Below are positions 19,128 to 28,023 of a DNA stretch of 64,000 nt, one piece after another. Position 1 is the first letter of the stretch. Each line of letters begins with the position of its first letter. The position numbers and the translations under genes were made by a program. The notes beneath the pieces are model-generated. The model searched no databases and was not told the DNA's origin. It saw only the letters and a list, made by a program, of their open reading frames with translations. This DNA is from Terrabacter sp040702505 (lineage in GTDB: Bacteria; Actinomycetota; Actinomycetes; Actinomycetales; Dermatophilaceae), in contig NZ_JBFBLC010000005.1 of assembly GCF_040702505.1 (NCBI RefSeq), forward strand, positions 186,001 to 250,000, written 5' to 3'.

Positions 19128-20252
19128 GTGAAGGTGGCGCTGCTCTCGGACTGTTACCTGCCCAGGCTGGGCGGGATCGAGGTGCAGACGCACGACCTCG
19201 CCCAGCACCTCAGGCGGGTCGGTCACGAGGTCGAGGTGTTCACCGCGACGCGCGGCCCGGGTGGCGAGATGCACGGCGACCTCACGGTCGTCGACGGCGT
19301 GCCCGTGCACCGGCTGGCCGCGCGCATCCCGGGTGAGCTGCCCATCAACCCGTTCGCGCCGGCGGAGCTGCGGCGCCGCCTCGTCGCCGGCGGCTTCGAC
19401 GTGGCGCACGTGCAGACCGGCGTCGTCTCCCCGTTCGCCTGGGACGCCACGCGCGTCACCCTCGGCATCGGGCTGCCGACCGCGATGACGTGGCACTGCA
19501 TGCTCGCCGGGGTGGCGCCGGCCTTCCGCGCGGCGGGATTCGTGCGGCGCTGGGCGGCGAAGGGCGTCGCCATGTCCGCGGTCTCCGAGGTCGCTGCGGC
19601 TCCGCTGCGCCGCCTGCTGGGGCCGACCCGGGCGGTGGGGGTGCTGCCCAACGGCATCGACGTCGCGCGGTGGGCTGCCGGGACGGTGGATCGCGAGCCA
19701 GGTCCCCTCCGACTCGTCACGGCGATGCGGCTCGCGGCGCGCAAGCGACCCGCCGCGCTCGTCGGCCTCGTGGCGGAGGCGGCCCGCGCCGCCGGCCCCG
19801 GCTCGGTCGAGCTGACGATCCTCGGCGAGGGACCCGATCGGCGCAAGGTGGAGTCCCTGGTGCGCAGGGGCGGACTCGACTGGGTGTCGCTGCCGGGACG
19901 GGTGTCCCGCGACGAGCTGCGGTGCAGGTACGCCGCCGCCGACGTCTACCTGTCACCCGCGCGTCTCGAGTCGTTCGGGATCGCAGCCCTCGAGGCCCGG
20001 ACGGTGGGCCTGCCGGTCATCGGCCGGGCCGGTTCCGGCATCACCGAGTTCGTCGTCGACGGCGTCAACGGCCTTGTCGTGTCGAGTGACTCGCAGATGG
20101 CCGACGCGATCGCCGGACTGGCGACCGACCCCGGGAAGGTGGCCCGCATGCGCGCCTGGAACGTCTCGCACCGACCGCCGCAGGACTGGCCGAACGTCGC
20201 CGCCCTCGCCGTCGAGGAGTACGAGCGCGCGATGGGTCTGGTGCGCCGATGA
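19128..20252 (+). CDS. Group 4 glycosyltransferase
   Basis: 374 residues with the GT-B fold: N-terminal VALLSDCYLPRLGGIEVQTHDLAQ (donor/acceptor loop) and C-terminal GT4 features LPNGIDVARW, YLSPARLESFGIAALEA (the E-x7-E motif) and GSGITEFVVDGVNGLVV. It transfers a sugar from a nucleotide or lipid donor, probably to a lipid or small molecule at the inner membrane face. The start is GTG at 19128, giving a standard beginning; the preceding ~24 bp adds only eight residues. It overlaps the next gene by 4 bp. Confidence 0.88.
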   Translation: MKVALLSDCYLPRLGGIEVQTHDLAQHLRRVGHEVEVFTATRGPGGEMHGDLTVVDGVPVHRLAARIPGELPINPFAPAELRRRLVAGGFDVAHVQTGVVSPFAWDATRVTLGIGLPTAMTWHCMLAGVAPAFRAAGFVRRWAAKGVAMSAVSEVAAAPLRRLLGPTRAVGVLPNGIDVARWAAGTVDREPGPLRLVTAMRLAARKRPAALVGLVAEAARAAGPGSVELTILGEGPDRRKVESLVRRGGLDWVSLPGRVSRDELRCRYAAADVYLSPARLESFGIAALEARTVGLPVIGRAGSGITEFVVDGVNGLVVSSDSQMADAIAGLATDPGKVARMRAWNVSHRPPQDWPNVAALAVEEYERAMGLVRR

Positions 20253-20974
20253 GGACCAACGTGCCGGGAGGGCTTCGGGTCGTCGCGCTGACGGCGGGCG
20301 GTGCCCGCGTGGGCGACGCGCCACTGGGCCACGGTGAGCACCCGGACGACGTCCTGGCCGAGGCGGGCTGGCTCGCCGAGTCGCCCGCCTTCGCGGCCGT
20401 GCGCGACGACGGGGCGCTCGAGCTCGGCTACCACGTGCGTGCGCTGGACGGCATACGCCCTCGGGCGGGGGAGGCGCGGGTCGTGCAGCGCGACCCGGAT
20501 GTCGGCGACGACGAGGTGGGCGAGCCCTACCAGCGGGTGGCCGCCTATGCCGTCGTCAGGAGCGAGCGCGGCCTGCTGCTCACCCAGTTCAACTCGCAGA
20601 CGCACGTCGCCGGCGACTGGGGCCTGCCCGGTGGGGGCCTCGAGGAGGGCGAGTCGCCGGTCGAGGGCGTGCACCGCGAGGTGTGGGAGGAGACGGGGCA
20701 GCGGATCGAGCTCGGCGCGCTGGCGGTCGTGCAGTCGCAGCACTGGGTCGGCCGTGCGCCGTCAGGGGGCCTCGAGGACTTCCACGCGGTCCGGATCGTC
20801 TATGCCGCAACGTGTCCCGAACCTACGGACGTCGTCATCCACGACGTCGGCGGCACGACCTCGGACGCCCGGTGGGTGCCCGCCGGCCGCCTCGCGGACT
20901 ACCGGCTGGCCACCTCCTGGCGTGGTCTGGAGCTCCTCGACGAGGCTGCCGGTCGGCGGCCCGGGGCCGGCTGA
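20249..20974 (+). CDS. Nudix hydrolase with N-terminal extension
   Basis: 241 residues. The Nudix box GGGLEEGESPVEGVHREVWEETGQ spans about residues 130-153, fitting G-x5-E-x7-RE-U-x-EE-x-G. The first ~90 residues form an unrecognised region. Nudix enzymes cleave nucleoside diphosphate-linked compounds; next to a glycosyltransferase, a nucleotide sugar is possible. The ATG overlaps the glycosyltransferase stop as ATGA, so they are coupled. Confidence 0.87.
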   Translation: MRTNVPGGLRVVALTAGGARVGDAPLGHGEHPDDVLAEAGWLAESPAFAAVRDDGALELGYHVRALDGIRPRAGEARVVQRDPDVGDDEVGEPYQRVAAYAVVRSERGLLLTQFNSQTHVAGDWGLPGGGLEEGESPVEGVHREVWEETGQRIELGALAVVQSQHWVGRAPSGGLEDFHAVRIVYAATCPEPTDVVIHDVGGTTSDARWVPAGRLADYRLATSWRGLELLDEAAGRRPGAG

Positions 20975-21030
20975 GTTGTCGCGCGAGGGCACGGACGGGC
21001 CGATGTACGACGCTCCGTAGGATGTCGGCC

Positions 21031-21384
21031 ATGGACCTCGTCTACAACCTCCTCGTCGCCCTCCACCTGCTCGGCATGGCCGCGGTCGTGGGCGGCTGGA
21101 TCGCCGTCCGGTCGGGCCGGACCGTCGTCGCGCCGATCCTCTGGGGAGCCCGGGCCCAGCTGGTCACCGGGCTGGCGCTCGTCGGCATCGCGTCGGCGAT
21201 CAAGGACGACGAGCACCACGTCAACAACACCAAGATCGCCGTCAAGCTCGTCATCGCGCTCGTCGTGGTCGCAGCCGCTGAGATCGGCGCCGCGCGCGGG
21301 CGCCGTGGGCGCGACACCGGCAAGCTGCTCGACGTCGCCGGTGGCGGTGCGGTCGTCAACGTGCTCGTCGCTGCGCTCTGGTGA
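21031..21384 (+). CDS. Small membrane protein of unknown function
   Basis: 117 residues with about four hydrophobic segments (LVYNLLVALHLLGMAAVVGG at the start, then LVTGLALVGIASAI, VKLVIALVVVAAAEIG, AVVNVLVAALW). The ATG at 21031 was preferred over 21022 because AGGA lies 9-10 bases upstream. No family is recognised with confidence. It is followed closely by another small membrane protein. Confidence 0.72.
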   Translation: MDLVYNLLVALHLLGMAAVVGGWIAVRSGRTVVAPILWGARAQLVTGLALVGIASAIKDDEHHVNNTKIAVKLVIALVVVAAAEIGAARGRRGRDTGKLLDVAGGGAVVNVLVAALW

Positions 21385-21414
21385 CGACGGCCGCACTCCC
21401 GCAAGGGTACTGAG

Positions 21415-21624
21415 ATGCACTGGGACGCAGGCGTTCTCGCCGGTCTGCTCATCGGCCTGGTCTGGGTGGTCGCGGGCGTCACGCTCGTCGTGCTGGGCCG
21501 GCACCGCCGTCGCGTCTCCCGCGCCGACGGGGCCGGCAACATGGCCGTCATCGGCTTCTTCCTCCTGGCGGTCGCCGGCCTGACGTGGTTCGCGACGCTG
21601 ATGCTCGCCGTCGTGCCCGCCTAG
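21415..21624 (+). CDS. Small two-helix membrane protein
   Basis: 69 residues with two membrane helices (GVLAGLLIGLVWVVAGVTLVV and VIGFFLLAVAGLTWFATLML) separated by a basic loop HRRRVSRADG. It lies 30 bp after the previous membrane gene on the same strand. Coding use is consistent with neighbours (GC-rich third positions). No family recognised. Confidence 0.6.
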   Translation: MHWDAGVLAGLLIGLVWVVAGVTLVVLGRHRRRVSRADGAGNMAVIGFFLLAVAGLTWFATLMLAVVPA

Positions 21625-21639
21625 CCGTCCCCAGCGGTC

Positions 21640-23390
21640 CTACCCCACGGTGAATCGCGCGCCGAGCGCGATCACCGGTGGCACCGCAGCCGAGGTGACG
21701 AAGCGGGTGACCCGGTGCACGATGCCGGTGTCGGGGTCCCACCCCATGACCCACGTGCCGCCCGGGGCGACCGAGAGGTAGAGCACCTCGTGTCGCACGT
21801 CCAGCCCAGCACCGTGCAGCAGGCCGGGTCGCGAGGCTGCTCCTCGCCGAAGACGAGCATGCGCTCGTAGCCGAGCCGGTTCGTCGCCACGATGGCGGTG
21901 CGCGGGGCGACGGCCTGCAGTCGCGGCCCCTCTCCGGGACGCAGCTCGAACGCGGACGCGAACTGCGCCGCGTCCGACACCGTGTCGCCGAGCGGATGGG
22001 TCTGCGGCCAGCCGACCGGGACGGCACGCGCGGAGACGTCGGGGGAGTGCTCGTCGAGGACCGTCCTGCCGGCCTCGAGCCGGAACTCGCGCGCCCCGGG
22101 ACGACGTGGTGGGTCCGGCCCCGGCCAGCGTGTGGAGAGCCCGGGCGACCACGTGCCCTCCGCCGATCCCGCCCGCAGGTAGCCGCCGAGCCAGCCGGCC
22201 CACTGCAGGTCCGGTGCCGGGATGGGGACCGTGTGGGCCGTCCGGCTCCCGACGTCCACGACCACGACACCACCCGGCTGGGGGAACGCCAGCGCGGTCT
22301 TGTCGGCGGAGAACGCCCAGACGTCGAGCGGTGGGCGCGGCAGGCCCGCGCCGACACGCAGGCCCACCAGCGACACGGTGTCGAGGCTGAAGAGCCTGCC
22401 GTCGCCCCAGACCACCACCGGCACCCACCGCCCCGGTGAGCGCTCCTCGAGGTAGACGGCGTCACCGAGCGCCTCCAGCCCGCTCGGCCGGTGGCTGCTC
22501 GCGTACTCGTGCGGACGGCTCGGGTCGATGACCGGCGCGAGACCCGTGTCGAGCCACGGCTGGCTCGGCTCGGTGCCCGCGGGTGGTGCGACGACGTACG
22601 GGAGCCCGTCGGGGGTCGTGTGCCAGACCGCCTCGGCGGCCTGCGGGACGGGCGTCAGCGCCGCCGCCGGCACCCGGGCGTCGGCCGCCCCGGTCAAACT
22701 CGTCAGGCTGGTCAGGCTCGTCGGACCGGTGACCCGGATGCTGACCGGCCCGCGGGCGCCGGCCCAGGCGCCCGCCACGCCCAGCCCCGCGACCGCGACG
22801 GCGGACAGCACCCGGCGCCGGGACGTCGAGCGCTGCAGCAGCGCCTGCTGCCAGGCACGGTCAGCCAGGTCGACCTCGCGCACCGCGGCGCTCGACTCCT
22901 CCAGCAGGGTCCGCACCTCCGCGACGCTGCTCGCGCTCGCGGCCGAGTCGTCGGGAGCCGCCGGGCCCAAAGCGGTGGCCGCCCGCGCCAGCTGCTGCCG
23001 CCCGTCCCTCTCGGCCTGCGCCACCCGGCGCCCGCTGACTCCGAGCGCGTCCGCGGTCTCCTCCACCGACCGACCCTCGAGGAAGCGGAGCACGAGGACC
23101 GCCCGCTCCCGGGGCGGCAGCGCGGACAGCGGCGAGGGCCACGCCGTGCCGCCATCGGCCCGGGCGAGCTCCTCGGCCACCGCGACCGCCTCGCGGTGCA
23201 CCCGTGACCGGACGAACGCCTCGGGCGGGACCTGGCGCAGGCGTGCCCACCGCCGCGCGAGGGCGGTGAGGACGCGCAGGGTGACCTGCTCGGCGTGGCG
23301 GGCGTCGCCGGTGACCAGCACGGCGCCGCGGAGCAGCTCCAGCTGCCGTCCACGCACCCAGCCGGCGAAGTCGGCGTCCAGTCCACGCAT
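21640..23390 (-). pseudogene. Membrane-tethered sigma-factor-like protein with extracytoplasmic domain, frameshifted near its 3' end
   Basis: The first ~75 residues resemble a degenerate sigma-70 region 2. Residues ~90-150 are a clear region 4 (LPPRERAVLVLRFLEGRSVE, then a helix-turn-helix ETADALGVSGRRVAQAERDG). A single membrane helix (VLSAVAVAGLGVAGAWAG, ~205) is followed by ~350 residues with repeated Trp/Gly strands suggesting a beta-propeller. The frame must shift by one base near 21835-21855 to continue as GLLHGAGLDVRHEVLYLSVA and end FTVG at 21640; otherwise the last ~55 residues are nonsense-like. The ATG at 23390 has a strong AGGAGGG. A tandem TSLTSLTSLTG lies after the helix. Confidence 0.72.
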
Positions 23391-23462
23391 ACGCCCTCCT
23401 CTTCCAAGGATGGACGCGATCGAGCCCGGCGCCCAGCCCCCGCCGAGGTCGTATGCCGGGTG

Positions 23463-25031
23463 CTACGCCCGCTCGAACGCCAGGTCCCCGCCCACCCAGG
23501 TCTGGAGCACGACCGTGTCGCGGATCTCGGCCGGCGCCGAGTCCTCGAGGGCCCACACGTCGCGGTCGACCGCGACGAGGTCGGCGAGCTGGCCGGGCAC
23601 GAGGCGGCCGACGTCGGTGCGCCCGACGGACTCGTGCGCGGCCACCGTGAAGGCGTGGACGGCCTCGGTCAGGGTGATCCGCTCCTCGGCCCGCCAGCCG
23701 CCGAACGGGTGGCCGTCGGCGCGCTGGCGGGTGACGGCGGCGTGGAGCCCGTAGAAGGGGTTGGGGTCCTCGACGGGGGCGTCCGAGCCGAACGCGACCT
23801 GCACGTGCGCGTCGAGGAAGGTGCGCCACGCGTACGAGGCCAGCCGACGCGGGCCGATGATCTCGTCGGCGAGGTCGAGGTCCGCGGTGCAGTGGGTGGG
23901 CTGCATCGAGGCCACGACGTCGAGCGTCCGGAAGCGGGGAACGTCGACGGGGCGCACGTGCTGGGCGTGCTCGATCCGCAGCAGCGTCTCGAGCCCCTCG
24001 CCGCGGACCACCTCGAAGCTGTCGAGCACGAGGCGGTTGGCCTCGTCGCCGATGGCGTGGGTGACGACGTCGAGCCCCGACCGGGCCGCGAGCAGGGTTC
24101 GCTCGAGCAGCACGTCGTAGGGCATGGCGGCGATGCCGCAGCCCTCGTGACCGACGAACGGCTCGGTCATGTGCGCCGTGTGCGAGCCGAGCGCGCCGTC
24201 GCTGAAGAACTTGACCGGACCGACCCGGAAGACGCCGTCGCCCTGCCCCGAGCGCCGGCCCTCGGCGACGGCGAGCTCCAGGTCGCCGTCGCGGGTGCAC
24301 TTGGTGACGCGCAGCCGCAGCGCCCCGTCCGCGTGCATCGCGGCGTAGGCGGCTCGCGCATCCTCGCCGTCGATGTCGGTGATGCTCGTCAGGCCGACGG
24401 AGAGCAGCCACTCCTGGCACCGTTCCAGCCAGGGCCGCAGGGGTGACTCCTCGTGCGGGATGGCCTGGAGCAGGTCCTGCGCCGACTCGCGCAGGATGCC
24501 GGTGGGCTCGCCCGACTCGTCGCGGTCGATCTCGCCGCCGACGGGGTCCGGGGTGTCGCGGGTGATGCCGGCCAGGCGCAGGGCCAGGGAGTTGGCCCAG
24601 ATGGTGTGGCCGTCGACGCTGGAGAGGGCCGCCACGCGGTCGGGGGCGACGAGGTCGAGGGCGTGCCGGTCCGGCTGGCGGGGCACGCGCCACCGGTTGT
24701 GGTTCCAGCGGCCGCTGTGCAGCCACTCGCCCTCGGGCAGCGTCTCGGCGTGCGCGCGGACCAGCTCGAGCGTCTCCTCGAGGGAGCCGGCCTCGCGCAG
24801 GTCGACCGACGACAGGTCGCGCGAGAGCCACTCGGTGTGGATGTGGGCGTCGTGCAGTCCCGGCATGACCAGTGCGCCGGGCAGGTCGACGACGGTGGCC
24901 CCGACGCCCGACTCCCTCGCATCGTCGCCGAGCGCCACGACGACGCCGTCCTCGACGAGCAGGGCGTCGGTCCAGGGCCGGGCCGCGTCGCCGGTGCGGA
25001 TGCGGTCGTGCCGGAAGAGCGTCCGGGTCAT
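23463..25031 (-). CDS. YtcJ-like metal-dependent amidohydrolase
   Basis: 522 residues of the Amidohydro_3 family. Metal-binding HIHTEW near residue 66, then KFFSDGALGSHTAHMTEPF, LDVVTHAIGDEANR, RIEHAQHVRP and the final metal Asp in VAFGSDAPVED. The family hydrolyses amide or imide bonds in unidentified substrates, often exoenzymes. The ATG at 25031 overlaps the stop of the oxidoreductase gene as ATGA. Confidence 0.88.
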   Translation of the reverse strand: MTRTLFRHDRIRTGDAARPWTDALLVEDGVVVALGDDARESGVGATVVDLPGALVMPGLHDAHIHTEWLSRDLSSVDLREAGSLEETLELVRAHAETLPEGEWLHSGRWNHNRWRVPRQPDRHALDLVAPDRVAALSSVDGHTIWANSLALRLAGITRDTPDPVGGEIDRDESGEPTGILRESAQDLLQAIPHEESPLRPWLERCQEWLLSVGLTSITDIDGEDARAAYAAMHADGALRLRVTKCTRDGDLELAVAEGRRSGQGDGVFRVGPVKFFSDGALGSHTAHMTEPFVGHEGCGIAAMPYDVLLERTLLAARSGLDVVTHAIGDEANRLVLDSFEVVRGEGLETLLRIEHAQHVRPVDVPRFRTLDVVASMQPTHCTADLDLADEIIGPRRLASYAWRTFLDAHVQVAFGSDAPVEDPNPFYGLHAAVTRQRADGHPFGGWRAEERITLTEAVHAFTVAAHESVGRTDVGRLVPGQLADLVAVDRDVWALEDSAPAEIRDTVVLQTWVGGDLAFERA

Positions 25032-26011
25032 GCGCCGGGGACCAGGATGAGCTTGCCGGTCGTCTTGCGTCCCTCGAGGGCCTCGTACGCCGCAGCGGCC
25101 TCCTCGAGCGGGTAGCGGCCGCCGACGTCGATCTTCAGCGAGCCGTCGGCGATGGCGCCGAGCACCTCGCCGGCGCGCCACTCGTACTCCTCGCGTTCGG
25201 CGACGTAGTGGGCGAGCGTCGGCCGGGTGAGGAAGAGCGATCCGCTGCTGTTGAGCCGCTGGATGTCGAAGGGCGGCACCTGGCCGCTCGCCCCGCCGAA
25301 GAGGACCATCATCCCCCGCGGGCGCAGGGAGGCGAGCGAGGCGTCGAAGGTGGCCTTGCCCACCCCGTCGTACGCGACGTCGACGCCGCGACCGGCAGCC
25401 TCGCGGACCGCTCCGGCGAGGTCGTCGACGGTCTCGTAGTTGATGAGGTACTGCGCGCCGAGCGCCCTTGCGATCTCGAGCTTCTCGTCGGAGCCGGCCG
25501 TGGCGACGACGGTGGCGCCCCGGGCGGTGACCATCTGGACGAGCAGCTGCCCGACCCCGCCCGCCGCGGCGTGCACGAGGGCGACGTCACCGGGCCCTAC
25601 GGCATACGTGCTCGTGACGAGGTAGTGGGCCGTCAGGCCCTGCAGCATGGCGGCGGCGGCCACCTCGAGGTCGACGCCGTCGGGAACGGGGACGACGAGA
25701 CGGGCGGGCTTGTTGACGAGCGTCGACTCGCTCCCGCTGGACTGGCACCACGCGACCCGGTCGCCGACGGAGAGGCCCTCGACCCCCGGGCCGACGGCCG
25801 TGACGGTGCCGGCACCCTCCTCGCCGAGGACGAACGGCGTCTGCACCGGGTAGACGCCCTGGCGCTTGTACACGTCGATGAAGTTGACGCCGGCCGCCGC
25901 CACCTCGACCTGGACCTCGCCGTCAGCGGGGTCGGGCAGGTCGTGCTCGCGTACCTGCAGGACGCTGCGGTCGCCGGGCTCGGAGACGAAGACGCTGGTC
26001 GCTCGGTTCAT
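25028..26011 (-). CDS. NADPH:quinone oxidoreductase (zeta-crystallin type)
   Basis: 327 residues of the zinc-free MDR family: GVNFIDVYKRQGVYPVQTPF, LGEEGAGTVTAVG, the nucleotide loop HAAAGGVGQLLVQM and DVAYDGVGKATFDAS. It reduces quinones or enones with NADPH. The ATG at 26011 was preferred over a GTG three codons upstream because GGTGG lies at a normal distance. It is coupled to the amidohydrolase gene and begins 10 bp after the WS/DGAT stop. Confidence 0.9.
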   Translation of the reverse strand: MNRATSVFVSEPGDRSVLQVREHDLPDPADGEVQVEVAAAGVNFIDVYKRQGVYPVQTPFVLGEEGAGTVTAVGPGVEGLSVGDRVAWCQSSGSESTLVNKPARLVVPVPDGVDLEVAAAAMLQGLTAHYLVTSTYAVGPGDVALVHAAAGGVGQLLVQMVTARGATVVATAGSDEKLEIARALGAQYLINYETVDDLAGAVREAAGRGVDVAYDGVGKATFDASLASLRPRGMMVLFGGASGQVPPFDIQRLNSSGSLFLTRPTLAHYVAEREEYEWRAGEVLGAIADGSLKIDVGGRYPLEEAAAAYEALEGRKTTGKLILVPGA

Positions 26012-26021
26012 GCTCGCCACC

Positions 26022-27455
26022 CTACGACCGGCGCCGACCCCGTCTCGGAGCGGCGTCGCCCGCAGCCCCGATGCGGACCAGCAGGGCGACCTCGTCCTCC
26101 AGGGCGGCGAGCAGCGCCTCCGGGTCGGTGACGACGCCCTCGTCAGCCATGACGCCGATGCGCACCGCGTCGTCGTACGTGACGATGCAGAAGCCCAGGG
26201 TGTGCCGCCCCGAGCCAGGCACCCAGCCGAGCACGCCGGTGACCGGGACGCCTGCCAGGTGGCGCAGCTCGCGCGGGCCGGCGACGTTCGTCGTGACGCC
26301 GATGGCCTTGTCGGCGAAGAAGTCGACGACGCCGCGCTCGATGCGGGCGGGCAGCCGGCCGATCACCGAGATGAGGGCGTAGGTGAGCGTCGCCTCCGGC
26401 GATGACTTGAGCCAGTCCATGCGCGCCTTGGACAGCGCCAGGCGGCCGAGCGGTGTGGCGTCCCGGCTCGGGAACCGCAGGAAGAGCAGCGCGAAGCGGT
26501 TGCCGAGCTCGCGGGGCAGCGGCTCGTCGAGGGGCCGCACGTTGACGGGCACCATCGTGACCAGGTCGACCGGGTCGAGGCCCCGGTCGGCCTGGTAGGC
26601 GTGCAAAGCGCCGGCGACGGCGCTCATCAGCACGTCGTTGAGCGTGGCACCGACGAGCCGGCCGGCCTGCTTGAGGCCCGGCAGCGGCAGCGGCGTGGTC
26701 CACACGATGCGCTTGCGCCGCCCCGGTTCACCGCCCACGGCGCTCGTGGGGTTGGTGGTCAGCAGCAGGTCGGAGACGACCTGTCCGGTGCGCAGGGTGG
26801 TGCCGGCGACGTCAGTGAGTGAGGCCCGGACACCCCTCTCGCGCAGGCGTTTCCACCCCGCGCGTGCGGTGGTGAGGACCAGTCGGGACGCGGCGGCGAC
26901 GGCGCCGGGGCGGTCGGCGGCAGGTGGTGCGGCGGCGACGCGCTGCGCCGGCGCGGCCGCGAGGAGGTCGCCCGGCCGCCCGTCGGCGTCCTCGGTCAGG
27001 CCGAGCAGCACGCGGGTGAGCGCGATGCCGTCGGCGAGGGCGTGGTGGATGCGGAAGATGAGTGCGGCGCCGTCCCCGGGACCGTCGACGAAGTGGACCT
27101 CCCACAGGGGCCGGCTGGTGTCGAGCGCCTCGGTCAGATGGTCCTCGATGTACTCCTGAAGGTCCGAGTCCGTCGCCCCGGCCGGCAGGGTGGCGCGGTG
27201 GACGTGCCGCTCGAGGTCGAAGTCGGGGTCGTCCTGCCACCGGTGCCGGGCCAGCGGGCCGCGGCTGCGGACGGCGCGCTGGCTGAACACCGGGTAGGGC
27301 TCGATGATCCGGTCGCGGATGACGTCGAGCACGCGGTCCCAGTCCGGGACCCTCTCGAGCAGGACCACCGAGACGATGACCATGAGGTTGGTGGGCCGGT
27401 CCATGGTGAGCCACAGGATGTCGGCCGACCTCATCGGCCGCGTGCGACGCGGCAT
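26022..27455 (-). CDS. WS/DGAT wax ester synthase / diacylglycerol acyltransferase
   Basis: 477 residues. The catalytic HHxxxDG motif is present as RIHHALADGIAL near residue 135. N-terminal LWLTMDRPTNLM and the C-terminal NVAGPRELRHLAGVPV, GWVPGSGRHTLGF are typical. The enzyme esterifies acyl-CoA to diacylglycerol or alcohols, making storage lipid, at the inner membrane or lipid droplet surface. The ATG at 27455 was chosen; it starts one base after the GNAT stop, so the two are cotranscribed. Confidence 0.92.
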   Translation of the reverse strand: MPRRTRPMRSADILWLTMDRPTNLMVIVSVVLLERVPDWDRVLDVIRDRIIEPYPVFSQRAVRSRGPLARHRWQDDPDFDLERHVHRATLPAGATDSDLQEYIEDHLTEALDTSRPLWEVHFVDGPGDGAALIFRIHHALADGIALTRVLLGLTEDADGRPGDLLAAAPAQRVAAAPPAADRPGAVAAASRLVLTTARAGWKRLRERGVRASLTDVAGTTLRTGQVVSDLLLTTNPTSAVGGEPGRRKRIVWTTPLPLPGLKQAGRLVGATLNDVLMSAVAGALHAYQADRGLDPVDLVTMVPVNVRPLDEPLPRELGNRFALLFLRFPSRDATPLGRLALSKARMDWLKSSPEATLTYALISVIGRLPARIERGVVDFFADKAIGVTTNVAGPRELRHLAGVPVTGVLGWVPGSGRHTLGFCIVTYDDAVRIGVMADEGVVTDPEALLAALEDEVALLVRIGAAGDAAPRRGRRRS

Positions 27456-27456
27456 G

Positions 27457-27945
27457 CTAGGTCGCCGCCAGCACCGAGAGGGCCGGACCGTCGACGCGGA
27501 AGGTCGTCCACTCGTCGAGCGGGTCGGCGCCATGGGCGCGGTAGAACTCGATGGACGGGGTGTTCCAGTCCAGCACCGTCCACTCGAGGCGCGTCCAGCC
27601 CCGCTCGACGCAGATGGCGGCGAGCCGGCGGAGCAGCGCCTTGCCGATGCCGAGGCCGCGCTGCTCCGGCTCGACGAAGAGGTCCTCGAGCCAGATCCCC
27701 GCCTGCCCGGTCCACGTGGAGAAGCTGCGGAACCAGATCGCCATCGCCACGACCGCGCCCTCCCGCACCCCGACGAGGGCGTATGCCGTGGGGTCGCCCT
27801 GGGCGGGGAAGAGCGCTTCGTGGAACTGCTCGGGGGTCGCCGTCGCCGCGTCGGGCTCCTTCTCGTAGGCGGCGAGGCCCTGGACGAGGCGGATCAGGTC
27901 GGGCACGTCGGAGGCGGAGGCCTCACGGATCTCGAAGTCGCTCAC
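27457..27945 (-). CDS. GNAT N-acetyltransferase (diamine acetyltransferase-like)
   Basis: 162 residues. Acetyl-CoA loop in DLFVEPEQRGLGIGKALL near residues 85-102, and the SSAT-like pattern YEKEPDAATATPEQFHEALF plus LEWTVLDWNTPSIEFYRAHG. SSAT relatives acetylate polyamines or thialysine; the substrate here is not certain. GTG start at 27945 with AGGAT about 10 bases upstream. The divergent pcrA begins 79 bp away, so the promoters of both genes share this gap. Confidence 0.88.
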   Translation of the reverse strand: MSDFEIREASASDVPDLIRLVQGLAAYEKEPDAATATPEQFHEALFPAQGDPTAYALVGVREGAVVAMAIWFRSFSTWTGQAGIWLEDLFVEPEQRGLGIGKALLRRLAAICVERGWTRLEWTVLDWNTPSIEFYRAHGADPLDEWTTFRVDGPALSVLAAT

Positions 27946-28023
27946 GCCGCCATCCTGCCCCGTCCCGCCCGCTGTGCGCCGTGGTCGGGGGCTGTGGGTG
28001 GTTCGACGTAGGCTTGGCCGATC

